Source of the DNA: Candidatus Saccharimonadia bacterium
Lineage (GTDB): Bacteria > Patescibacteriota > Saccharimonadia > Saccharimonadales > Saccharimonadaceae
Direction: 5' to 3'
Assembly: GCA_023262335.1 (NCBI GenBank)
Contig: JALRBE010000034.1
Location: 1-11,798 of the forward strand
Length of the DNA stretch: 11,798 bases
Part shown: piece by piece, positions 5,471 through 11,225 of the stretch
How positions within the stretch are numbered: the first letter of the stretch is position 1
How the letters are laid out: every line of letters starts with the position of its first letter
Program-made: the position numbers and the translations under genes
The notes under the pieces: generated by a model
Database searches by the model: none
Told to the model about the DNA's origin: nothing
What the model saw: only the letters and a program-made list of their open reading frames with translations

Positions 5471-7111
5471 ATGATCGCCGACATTACCGTGACCGAAAAA
5501 TCGTTCGGTCCCAAGCTTTTGATGCATGGGATCAGGTTTTCGATTGACGACGGCGAAAAAGTCGGCGTGATCGGCCGTAACGGCGTGGGCAAGTCTACCC
5601 TGTTCGGCATATTGGCAGGCACCGACAAAGACTTCACGGGCGACGTGATTTACCGCCGCGGCGTCACGGTGGTATCCACCGCGCAGGAGCACCACGACAT
5701 GGGCGACACCACCGTGCTGCAGTACGTGCTGCAGGGGTTGCCTGAGTACGCGCAGCTTAGCCATGTGATCGAAACGTATCCGCTCACCATGGGCGACGAC
5801 ATGAAAAAGATCGACGAATACAGCGAAGCGCTGCAGCGGTTCGACGACAAGGGCTTTTACCAGATCGAAGAACAGATCGAACGCGAGCTGGATAACTTTC
5901 ATTTGGTCGGCGTGGCACATAGGGTCTTCTCTACTCTTTCGGGCGGCCAAAAGCGCCTGGTAGAAGTGGTAAAAATCATGCACAGCGACGCGCACCTGGC
6001 CTTGGTGGACGAACCGACCAACCACATGGATTACGTGGCAAAAAAGCAGTACGTGGACTGGATGCAGACCGCCCGCGAAGCCATGCTGGTGATCACCCAC
6101 GACCGCGACGTGCTGAACCAGGTCGACCGCATAGTGGAGCTGAAAGACGGCGAAAGCGTGAGCTACAAGGGCAATTACGACGCGTATCTCAAGCAGAACG
6201 CCGTGAGTACCGGCAGTCAAATGAACGAGTTCGAAATGATCGAAAAGCGCATTGCTAATCTTAAGGTCAAAGTGCTCGACTACCAGCGTTTGAAGGAAAA
6301 ATCGCGTAATCCGGGCACCATTCAAAAGTTCAAACGCCTCGAAGAAGTCAGCCGCAAAGAGTTGGCGGACCTGCAAGCCAAGGAAAAGCCGACCTTTTGG
6401 ATCGACAAAGAATCGGCGGCGAACCTCAACTACAAGGTGGCGGCGCAGTACGACAAGTTCAAGGCCAAGAACATCCGCATGAACATTAAATCCGAAGAGT
6501 CGCGTAGCAAGCACGTGCTCGTGAACATCAAGGGGCTGAGTCTGGGCTACGGTGACACTCCCCTGTTCGACGGCATTAACATCGACCTGCGCGAGGGCGA
6601 AGCCATGGAGCTGCGCGGCCGCAACGGGGCCGGCAAGACTACGCTGATCAAGCATATCCTTGGCACAGGCGACGCTAAAATTTATGCTGGCGATACCACT
6701 CTGGACAAGCACATGAGCATAGGGGTGTACGAGCAGGAAGTCTCTGAAACGTACTTCGACATGCCGCTTGGCGAAGCGATCGAACGCATGTACCGCGACC
6801 GCGGCCTTGACATCAGCGAGACGAAAATTCGCGGGCTGCTCAGCAATTACCTATTCGACGAAGGCGACGGCCGCATACCGCTCAGCAAGCTTTCGGGCGG
6901 CCAAAAGGCGCGGTTCCAGCTTATTAGCATGCTGGCGAACGATCCGCAGCTGCTTATTCTGGACGAACCGACCAACCACTTGGACCTGCCCTCCATCGAA
7001 GAGCTCGAAACGGCGCTGGCCAAGTACAGCGGCGCCATTCTGTACGTCAGTCACGACGGGTACTTCCGCGATGCCATCGGCGGCGAGACCGTGCACGTCG
7101 GTCATCTCTAG
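5471..7111 (+). CDS. ABC-F family ATPase (ribosome-associated)
   Basis: 546 aa with two ABC ATPase domains and no membrane domain, the ABC-F plan. These cytoplasmic proteins bind the ribosomal E site and relieve stalled or non-productive states; some give antibiotic protection. Domain 1: Walker A GRNGVGKS (35-42), signature LSGGQ (156-160), Walker B LALVDE (176-181), switch His210. Linker about 241-345, rich in charged helix, the region that contacts the ribosome. Domain 2: Walker A GRNGAGKT (383-390), LSGGQ (474-478), LLILDE (494-499), switch His528. Both Walker B motifs are followed by PTNH, typical of the family. There is no long C-terminal extension. I prefer ATG 5471 over 5453 because of the -10 spacing. 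A promoter for the next gene starts 6 bases after the stop, with no terminator. Confidence 0.93.
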   Translation: MIADITVTEKSFGPKLLMHGIRFSIDDGEKVGVIGRNGVGKSTLFGILAGTDKDFTGDVIYRRGVTVVSTAQEHHDMGDTTVLQYVLQGLPEYAQLSHVIETYPLTMGDDMKKIDEYSEALQRFDDKGFYQIEEQIERELDNFHLVGVAHRVFSTLSGGQKRLVEVVKIMHSDAHLALVDEPTNHMDYVAKKQYVDWMQTAREAMLVITHDRDVLNQVDRIVELKDGESVSYKGNYDAYLKQNAVSTGSQMNEFEMIEKRIANLKVKVLDYQRLKEKSRNPGTIQKFKRLEEVSRKELADLQAKEKPTFWIDKESAANLNYKVAAQYDKFKAKNIRMNIKSEESRSKHVLVNIKGLSLGYGDTPLFDGINIDLREGEAMELRGRNGAGKTTLIKHILGTGDAKIYAGDTTLDKHMSIGVYEQEVSETYFDMPLGEAIERMYRDRGLDISETKIRGLLSNYLFDEGDGRIPLSKLSGGQKARFQLISMLANDPQLLILDEPTNHLDLPSIEELETALAKYSGAILYVSHDGYFRDAIGGETVHVGHL

Positions 7112-7116
7112 TAAGC

Positions 7117-7145
7117 TTGACATTTTTAAGCAAAAGTAGTATAAT
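7117..7145 (+). promoter_or_regulatory. Consensus sigma70 promoter of the 231-aa exported protein gene
   Basis: TTGACA (7117-7122), exactly 17 bases, TATAAT (7140-7145): perfect consensus at both boxes and the strongest promoter in the window. Predicted start near 7152, leader about 52 bases with AAGGAG at 7194-7199. Confidence 0.9.
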
Positions 7146-7203
7146 AAAAGCATGGGCATAATGGCCCCTTGAAAATTCACCCCCTACCCTACTAAGGAGC
7201 CTG

Positions 7204-7899
7204 ATGGGCAACGCATACAGTGACTTCGAACTCACCACCGAAGACGAGGCGCGTGGATACGAATACTTCGAGGATGAGATTCCCAGTGGTGTCGTCTTGG
7301 ACGGCATCGAGTACTTCGACGACGATGAACCCGCTCGGCTTTCGCCGATGGACATTCTGCAAAGGGTGATCGTCGTCGCGGTCGTGGCGGTACTCGGAGC
7401 GGCGTTCGTCGTTCTGGTGTCGACCGGTCTAGCCTCGCTGTTCAGTGACGATTCCGACGAGTCGGTCGCGGTCTACCCCACCCCGGTGTGGGGTCAGGAA
7501 GACGACGACTGGAAGCTCCGACTCCAAGAGGAGCTGGAGCGCCAGACGGACGTCTCGATGTCCTCGCCCGAATTCCACGCGGTCGACGCCATGTGGATGC
7601 CGGAGCAGTGGCAGGCGGTGCGTCTGCGCATGGTCGTGACCGTGCCGCAGACCCAAGGCTACGTCGATCGCCAGACGATCATCGAGCCGATCGGCAACAT
7701 GCGCAAAACCGCGCCGCTGGACAAGTGCTCGTTCGCAACGACCGGCACGCTGACCGAACTCGGCCGCTACGACGACGACATGGACGGCACGCTCGACCAT
7801 GTCGTGGTGACGTACTTCGCGTCGTTCATGCACGGCAATGGCGAGTGCGAATCCGGACGGATCGCCGCGCTGCCGACGCGCATGTTCCTCACCAAGTAG
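7204..7899 (+). CDS. Unrecognised single-span membrane protein with exported C-terminal domain
   Basis: 231 aa, no family recognised. Residues 1-50 are strikingly acidic and tyrosine-containing, followed by one hydrophobic span at about 55-79 and an outside domain of about 150 aa. There is no cleavage site, so it is probably anchored with the N-terminus inside. The outside domain has two cysteines (175 and 215) that could form a disulfide. Between them is DDDMDGTLDHVVV (190-202), which resembles the D-x-D-x-D-G-x-x-D calcium loop of thrombospondin-3/FG-GAP-type repeats. The start at 7204 is fixed by AAGGAG 4 bases upstream. A perfect consensus promoter suggests high expression. It heads the accessory block between the ABC-F and ATP synthase genes. 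Role unknown. Confidence 0.8.
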   Translation: MGNAYSDFELTTEDEARGYEYFEDEIPSGVVLDGIEYFDDDEPARLSPMDILQRVIVVAVVAVLGAAFVVLVSTGLASLFSDDSDESVAVYPTPVWGQEDDDWKLRLQEELERQTDVSMSSPEFHAVDAMWMPEQWQAVRLRMVVTVPQTQGYVDRQTIIEPIGNMRKTAPLDKCSFATTGTLTELGRYDDDMDGTLDHVVVTYFASFMHGNGECESGRIAALPTRMFLTK

Positions 7900-7907
7900 G
7901 AGGTTTT

Positions 7908-7942
7908 CGCGGTCCGGCCTCGTGCCGGACCGCGCTCCCCCT
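7908..7942 (+). terminator. Strong hairpin after the 231-aa protein gene, possible terminator
   Basis: An 11-bp perfect stem (7908-7918 with 7924-7934) and a 5-base loop, 8 bases after the stop. The tail is CTCCCCCTTT rather than a T run, so termination may be inefficient, or the hairpin may protect the mRNA 3' end. Confidence 0.5.
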
Positions 7943-7947
7943 TTGTT

Positions 7948-7966
7948 CGCGACCAAGCCGGTCGCG
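7948..7966. other. Second hairpin in the 7900-8108 spacer
   Basis: CGCGACC (7948-7954) pairs with GGTCGCG (7960-7966) around AAGCC. It follows the 11-bp hairpin by 13 bases and has no T run. Function unclear. Confidence 0.45.
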
Positions 7967-8011
7967 GTCGAAGCAGGAGACGGCACACAGCTGCTATACG
8001 ATTACACTAAA

Positions 8012-8040
8012 TTGACAATATAAAAAACGAATATTATCAT
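8012..8040 (+). promoter_or_regulatory. Promoter of the WWN-domain gene pair
   Basis: TTGACA (8012-8017), 17 bases, TATCAT (8035-8040). The predicted start near 8047 puts a strong hairpin at the very 5' end of the mRNA. AAGGAG (8098-8103) serves the GTG start at 8109. Confidence 0.75.
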
Positions 8041-8048
8041 AATTATAA

Positions 8049-8070
8049 CGCCGGTCAACGAAGACCGGCG
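8049..8070 (+). other. 5'-terminal mRNA hairpin
   Basis: CGCCGGTC (8049-8056) pairs perfectly with GACCGGCG (8063-8070) around a 6-base loop, starting about 2 bases after the predicted transcript start. No T run follows, so it is not a terminator. Such a 5' stem could stabilise the mRNA or be a regulatory site. Confidence 0.55.
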
Positions 8071-8108
8071 CGTGCATATTCACCCATTCGCTCGATCAAG
8101 GAGATAAC

Positions 8109-8486
8109 GTGAGTAACAATTCGTTCATCCAGGCAGTCGCGGCACGAATGGGCCGGTTGTGGCCATTCGGTGATGGCAACGAGCAAATCGCTCAGCCGCC
8201 CTCGATGCCCCTTCGGCCGATCCGACCACCCTTACAGGTGATTCTTGACCACTACGCTTTTACCATGCGTACAGCCGATCCGGCCGTACTGACGTACCAG
8301 GCGGTTCCGCTGGACCCTGCGGAGCCGTTCTACACTTCTCCTGGCCGTCATGGCACGTGGGTCGTCGGGCCGGCTGGGAGAATTCCGGTCGTCGCGCCTC
8401 ACCACATGGTTTCATGGTGGTGGAATCTGCGTGATGGCTATGGCGGTCGCGACTTCTACCTCGACCCGCAGCCGCTGTCGGGCTAA
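8109..8486 (+). CDS. Unrecognised 125-aa soluble protein with WWN-type domain
   Basis: 125 aa starting with GTG; AAGGAG lies 5 bases upstream. No family recognised. The N-terminal half is proline-rich with no membrane span. The C-terminal part (about 66-122) is clearly related to the end of the next protein. Shared positions include the proline-leucine at 67-68, TWVVGPAG (83-90), PVV (93-95), the tryptophan cluster WWWNLRDG (103-110), and GRDFYLDPQP (113-122). This copy has no cysteine, in keeping with a cytoplasmic location. It forms a two-gene unit with 8515-8979 (28-base gap). The pair looks like an old duplication, one copy soluble and one membrane-anchored. Function unknown. Confidence 0.75.
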   Translation: MSNNSFIQAVAARMGRLWPFGDGNEQIAQPPSMPLRPIRPPLQVILDHYAFTMRTADPAVLTYQAVPLDPAEPFYTSPGRHGTWVVGPAGRIPVVAPHHMVSWWWNLRDGYGGRDFYLDPQPLSG

Positions 8487-8514
8487 GAGGTCTCGTCTAG
8501 CGAAGGATTTTCCG

Positions 8515-8979
8515 ATGGAATCAGATGAGTTCGAACCTGCCGAGGCGCCTGCGAGCGTCGAGAGTTACGCGCCTATTGCGGCGCTTCACGCGCTGCAACG
8601 CATGGCTATCGTCATGACCGTGGTCGCTTTGTTGTCGGCAGTGTTACTCGCCGTGGCGAAGCCGGTCGAACAGGTGTCTCAGCCGCCAGTGGCCGCCGAA
8701 ATGCCCGAAGTGCACCGTTCCGCGGACGTGCCGGCAGTGCCGAAGGATTGGCGCGACTGCGACGACGGTATCGGAGTAGCGTACTCGCACCGGGCGATTC
8801 CGCTGAGCAATTACATGAGGCCCCGCTCTCCATACGACAGCGTTTGGGTGAACGGGCCGCCAGGGTTGCCACCGGTGATCGTACAAGCGCGTGACGCGTA
8901 CAAATGGTGGAACTGGCACGACGGCGAGGCTGGCTGCGATTACTACCTCGAGCCGCAGCCGACGGACTTTTTCAACTAG
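8515..8979 (+). CDS. Unrecognised 154-aa membrane-anchored protein with WWN-type domain
   Basis: 154 aa; AAGGA lies 7 bases before ATG 8515. The acidic N-terminus (1-28) is followed by one hydrophobic span (about 29-48), so the C-terminus is probably outside the cell. The outer domain (about 95-149) repeats the pattern of the upstream protein: AIPL, VWVNGPPG (110-117), PVIV, WWNWHDG (131-137), CDYYLEPQP (141-149). This exported copy has two cysteines, 82 and 141, while the soluble paralogue has none. Cys141 replaces an arginine of that paralogue, which suggests a disulfide outside the membrane. A bidirectional terminator follows. No family name recognised. Confidence 0.77.
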   Translation: MESDEFEPAEAPASVESYAPIAALHALQRMAIVMTVVALLSAVLLAVAKPVEQVSQPPVAAEMPEVHRSADVPAVPKDWRDCDDGIGVAYSHRAIPLSNYMRPRSPYDSVWVNGPPGLPPVIVQARDAYKWWNWHDGEAGCDYYLEPQPTDFFN

Positions 8980-8996
8980 GTCTGCGCCGTGGCGCC

Positions 8997-9027
8997 AAAA
9001 AGGCATCCGAACGGATGCCTTCTTTTT
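8997..9027. terminator. Bidirectional terminator between convergent genes
   Basis: AGGCATCC (9001-9008) pairs with GGATGCCT (9013-9020) around GAAC. TCTTTTT follows on + (9021-9027) and AAAA precedes (8997-9000), giving TTTT on minus. It serves the + gene ending at 8979 and the minus glutaredoxin ending at 9041. Confidence 0.88.
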
Positions 9028-9040
9028 ATGGCCTGCCGGC

Positions 9041-9319
9041 TTACGCTGCCGCGGGTTCGAGGTCGTGCTTTTTGATCGACTCAAGGAGCTTTGGACGGTC
9101 GAAGCCAAGGATGATATCGCCGGCGATGTCGGTCACGGGAACGCCGCTGTAGTTGCCACCGCTTTTGCTCATCAGTTCGTTGTAGGCTGCTTCGTCGGCC
9201 TCGATGTCTTTTTTGACGTAAGGAATGCCAAGGTGGTCAAGCCACTGGGCTTCGGTGTGGCAGAACGCGCACCAACTGGTGCTGTAGATTGTAATTTTCG
9301 GATCAGCAGTATCGCTCAT
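9041..9319 (-). CDS. Glutaredoxin-like thiol-disulfide protein (NrdH/glutaredoxin type)
   Basis: 92 aa thioredoxin-fold protein. The active site CAFC is at 17-20 after the first strand (ITIYSTSW), the cis-proline is Pro61 in GVPV, and GDIILGFD (67-74) is the last strand and turn typical of small glutaredoxins. The dithiol site suggests electron transfer to substrates such as ribonucleotide reductase, or general protein disulfide reduction in the cytoplasm; which one cannot be told. The start at 9319 follows AGAAGGG with 8 bases. Its promoter overlaps a perfect 12-bp palindrome, a possible operator. It shares a bidirectional terminator with the WWN-protein unit. Confidence 0.92.
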   Translation of the reverse strand: MSDTADPKITIYSTSWCAFCHTEAQWLDHLGIPYVKKDIEADEAAYNELMSKSGGNYSGVPVTDIAGDIILGFDRPKLLESIKKHDLEPAAA

Positions 9320-9348
9320 ATCTCGTACCCTTCTTATTTACTATACTT

Positions 9349-9377
9349 AGTATACTAAATTGCATCCCAAAACGCAA
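9349..9377 (-). promoter_or_regulatory. Glutaredoxin promoter with palindrome over the -10
   Basis: On minus: TTGCGT (9377-9372), 17 bases, TATACT (9354-9349). The -10 lies inside TTAGTATACTAA (9347-9358), a perfect 12-bp palindrome that could bind a dimeric regulator. Confidence 0.6.
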
Positions 9378-9400
9378 CGTATTACTGCTTATTATACAAA

Positions 9401-9598
9401 TTATTTTTGCGTTTGTCGCGTCAAATACCAGCCGCCGTCGAGCGCCTGGTATACTGCCAGTTCTAGGTTTGGATGCTGCAGCATGCGAAGTTCGGCGGCC
9501 TTTTGGGCGGCCGCTTTGCTGCCGTAGCGGGTTTTGCCGCCTTCGTTGCGGGCGAAGGCGTACGGAACGTGTTTGACTGGCGTGTGTTTTCGGGGCAT
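9401..9598 (-). CDS. 65-aa small basic protein with C-terminal GGWYLT motif
   Basis: 65 aa, strongly basic at the N-terminus (MPRKHTPVKHVPYAFAR). RYGSKAAAQKAAELRMLQ (24-41) looks like one amphipathic helix, then LAVYQALDGGWYLTR (47-61). The order (basic start, YxS-x-A-x2-A-A helix, VY then GGW-x-LT) recalls small actinobacterial/phage proteins with VYRC-x2-CGGWHLT zinc-knuckle ends, but the cysteines and histidine are missing here. That link is inference. No clear Shine-Dalgarno; the mRNA probably starts from the palindromic -10 at 9623-9632. No hairpin terminator follows. It is divergent from the 225-aa membrane protein gene. Confidence 0.65.
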   Translation of the reverse strand: MPRKHTPVKHVPYAFARNEGGKTRYGSKAAAQKAAELRMLQHPNLELAVYQALDGGWYLTRQTQK

Positions 9599-9603
9599 GG
9601 CGT

Positions 9604-9632
9604 TTGATAAGATTCACATTCAATTGTACAAT
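9604..9632 (+). promoter_or_regulatory. Promoter of the 225-aa membrane protein gene
   Basis: TTGATA (9604-9609), 17 bases, TACAAT (9627-9632). The -10 is half of the palindrome ATTGTACAAT (9623-9632), so the same bases also give TACAAT on the minus strand, with TTGTGA 16 bases upstream there. Predicted + start is G9639. Confidence 0.75.
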
Positions 9633-9638
9633 ACTACT

Positions 9639-9652
9639 GTTCTTTCACAACC
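9639..9652 (+). promoter_or_regulatory. Shared transcript-start motif, copy 1
   Basis: GTTCTTTCACAACC begins at the predicted +1. The same 14 bases, with one change (A to G), begin at the predicted +1 of the paralogous gene at 10416-10429. Confidence 0.6.
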
Positions 9653-9665
9653 ACGAGGAGCGATG

Positions 9666-10343
9666 ATGGAAAGGTTCGCATGGTTCGCGCTAAGACCACA
9701 CCCGGCGATCCACAATTTCATTTACGGCTTGTCTGCCGTATGGGTTGTCATGGGCGTGACGACGATACCGGGGGATGCCCTGAACGGCTGGGTGATTCTG
9801 CTTGCAAGTATCGTCATGGCCGCATATAACTACCATTCGGCGCGCGTCATCAAGCGCAAGTTCTCGACCTTGGCTGCTGTCAGCGAAAATCCCGACAAAT
9901 ACATCGGCCTGGTCAGGGAGATCAAAGCGGAAATCGACCGCTTGATACCTGATGATACCGGCACTGTTGGGTTACACAAACGGCTCGTCGGTCACGAGAA
10001 GTACGAGTGGCTGTTAGTGCATCGGCAAGGGCGGCTTCGTACGTGCATCTTGACCGAAAGCGAAGAGGTGCAACGCCTCGATACGTTCGGCGCGTCGCCG
10101 CTCGTGATCGGCCACGGCAGGTGCTTCTATAAAAGCTCTCCCCTCTGCGTGGGGTATGTCGACTTCGTCAACCTGGATCATGGTAGCGAGCAACTGCCAG
10201 AGATCGTTGAGCCGGACGGCGAACTGAGCATCGAAGACCAGATGAAGCTGTCGCTCGTGGCAATCGACGACCTGGAAGAGCTCCGCACGCTCCTGTTCAA
10301 TGACGACGAGTGGAACGAGATCGAACTGCCGCGCCCTTCGTAG
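9666..10343 (+). CDS. Unrecognised two-span membrane protein, paralogue 1
   Basis: 225 aa, no family recognised. Two hydrophobic spans near the N-terminus (about 18-34 and 41-57) form a hairpin. Basic residues follow (ARVIKRK, 59-65), so the large C-terminal part should be cytoplasmic. The conserved core SENPDKYIGLVREIK (73-87) and the tail DDEWNEIELPRPS are shared with the gene at 10449. The middle (100-180) differs and has three cysteines (127, 153, 161). I chose ATG 9666 rather than the adjacent ATG 9663 because GAGGAG then lies 5 bases away and the start MERF lines up with MEKF of the paralogue. The last codons double as the left strand of the terminator. Possibly a membrane-tethered sensor or scaffold, but there is no evidence for function. 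Confidence 0.8.
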   Translation: MERFAWFALRPHPAIHNFIYGLSAVWVVMGVTTIPGDALNGWVILLASIVMAAYNYHSARVIKRKFSTLAAVSENPDKYIGLVREIKAEIDRLIPDDTGTVGLHKRLVGHEKYEWLLVHRQGRLRTCILTESEEVQRLDTFGASPLVIGHGRCFYKSSPLCVGYVDFVNLDHGSEQLPEIVEPDGELSIEDQMKLSLVAIDDLEELRTLLFNDDEWNEIELPRPS

Positions 10344-10360
10344 GCGCGGTTTTTATTTTT
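10329..10360 (+). terminator. Terminator built into the last codons of paralogue 1
   Basis: CCGCGCC (10329-10335), which encodes part of the final LPRP, pairs with GGCGCGG (10343-10349). The stop codon TAG sits in the loop and its G is in the stem. TTTTTATTTTT follows. Confidence 0.88.
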
Positions 10361-10380
10361 GGGGTACCCTACGCCTGCTA

Positions 10381-10409
10381 TTGCACTGTAATAATTAAAA
10401 TTTTATAAT
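10381..10409 (+). promoter_or_regulatory. Promoter of membrane paralogue 2
   Basis: TTGCAC (10381-10386), 17 bases, TATAAT (10404-10409). Predicted +1 is G10416; GGAGG (10440-10444) lies 4 bases before the ATG. Confidence 0.8.
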
Positions 10410-10415
10410 ATAAAA

Positions 10416-10429
10416 GTTCTTTCACGACC
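10416..10429 (+). promoter_or_regulatory. Shared transcript-start motif, copy 2
   Basis: GTTCTTTCACGACC starts 7 bases after the -10, exactly as in the copy at 9639. The flanking leader sequences differ, so the conservation is local. Confidence 0.6.
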
Positions 10430-10448
10430 TTATTACCCTGGAGGTGCG

Positions 10449-11144
10449 ATGGAAAAGTTCATTTACGAGTGGAGTTACAATTCCCGGGTTTGGGCCGATG
10501 TCGCGATGTTCGTGCTCGGGTTTATGTGCTGGGGACTGGCGATTTTCCTATTCCGCACCGACGCCGCTCCCCCGGCTGTCGCGGTACTGCTCGTCATCGC
10601 CGGCCTCGTCATCATCTCAACGTCGTCGCGGTCGGCGGCTCGCGAGCGCAAGAAGCGTGCCGAGTTCGCCGTCATCGCGGAAAATCCAGAGCGCTACATT
10701 GCCCTCGTGCGAGCGATCAAACAGGAAGTCGACTGGCGACTTGACGGTTTGCCAAAAGACGGCAGTGCGCTGCGTCTCAAGCGGCTCGCCTACGACCCGA
10801 ACTTCGGAACCGTCGGCGTGGCAACGTACGGCAAGGATCGGCGGTGCTTCTTGTACGAGCTTTCGCCGTTCTTCCATGGCGGCGCCCCGGCGGTTCCGAA
10901 TGGCGACCTGCCGCGTAACGTGCTGCGAGGATTCGTGGTGAGCGGTCATTCGCCGTTGATGCTCGAAGACCTCAGGTCGACCGATGATCTTGATGCTTCG
11001 AGGCCGCATGCGCTCGTATCGAAGACGAGCACTCCGTTGGTGACCCCCGTCCCCGTACCGCTCGCCACGCTCGAAACGCTCTACGCCAAATTGGTGATGA
11101 GTGACGACTGGGACGACCCGATCAAGCTGCCGCGCCCCGTTTAG
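10449..11144 (+). CDS. Unrecognised two-span membrane protein, paralogue 2
   Basis: 231 aa. Two hydrophobic spans (about 16-35 and 42-58) are followed by a strongly basic stretch (SRSAARERKKR, 60-70), so the rest should lie in the cytoplasm. AENPERYIALVRAIKQEVDW (77-96) matches the same region of the 9666 gene, as does the end SDDWDDPIKLPRPV (218-231). The middle differs in sequence and has a proline- and threonine-rich stretch (195-204). A good promoter, ribosome site (GGAGG) and coding-overlapping terminator make it a single-gene unit, as for its paralogue. The two probably arose by tandem duplication and diverged well, since nucleotide similarity is low outside the signals. Function unknown. 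Confidence 0.8.
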   Translation: MEKFIYEWSYNSRVWADVAMFVLGFMCWGLAIFLFRTDAAPPAVAVLLVIAGLVIISTSSRSAARERKKRAEFAVIAENPERYIALVRAIKQEVDWRLDGLPKDGSALRLKRLAYDPNFGTVGVATYGKDRRCFLYELSPFFHGGAPAVPNGDLPRNVLRGFVVSGHSPLMLEDLRSTDDLDASRPHALVSKTSTPLVTPVPVPLATLETLYAKLVMSDDWDDPIKLPRPV

Positions 11145-11156
11145 GGCGCGGTTTTT
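11130..11156 (+). terminator. Terminator built into the last codons of paralogue 2
   Basis: CCGCGCCC (11130-11137) pairs with GGGCGCGG (11144-11151) around CGTTTA. The stop TAG lies in the loop. TTTTT follows (11152-11156). Same design as at 10329. Confidence 0.88.
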
Positions 11157-11188
11157 CATTGGCCGGCATGCCGCCGGGCTGTCTGCGC

Positions 11189-11217
11189 TTGTACTGGCCA
11201 GGCTTCCCTGTTACAGT
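11189..11217 (+). promoter_or_regulatory. Promoter of the ATP synthase operon, probably leaderless
   Basis: TTGTAC (11189-11194), 17 bases, TACAGT (11212-11217) with TG one base upstream. Eight bases then separate it from ATG 11226, so about 2 leader bases are expected. Confidence 0.65.
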
Positions 11218-11225
11218 AAAAGGTA

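Noticed and set aside
5462..6712. 416-codon open frame on minus inside the ABC-F gene
   Set aside because: It is antisense to well-conserved ATPase motifs, and its His/Val-rich composition is typical of a reverse-complement frame.
7838..8023. Plus-strand frame over the end of the 231-aa gene and its hairpins
   Set aside because: It starts inside a supported gene, has no ribosome site and overlaps two hairpins and a promoter.
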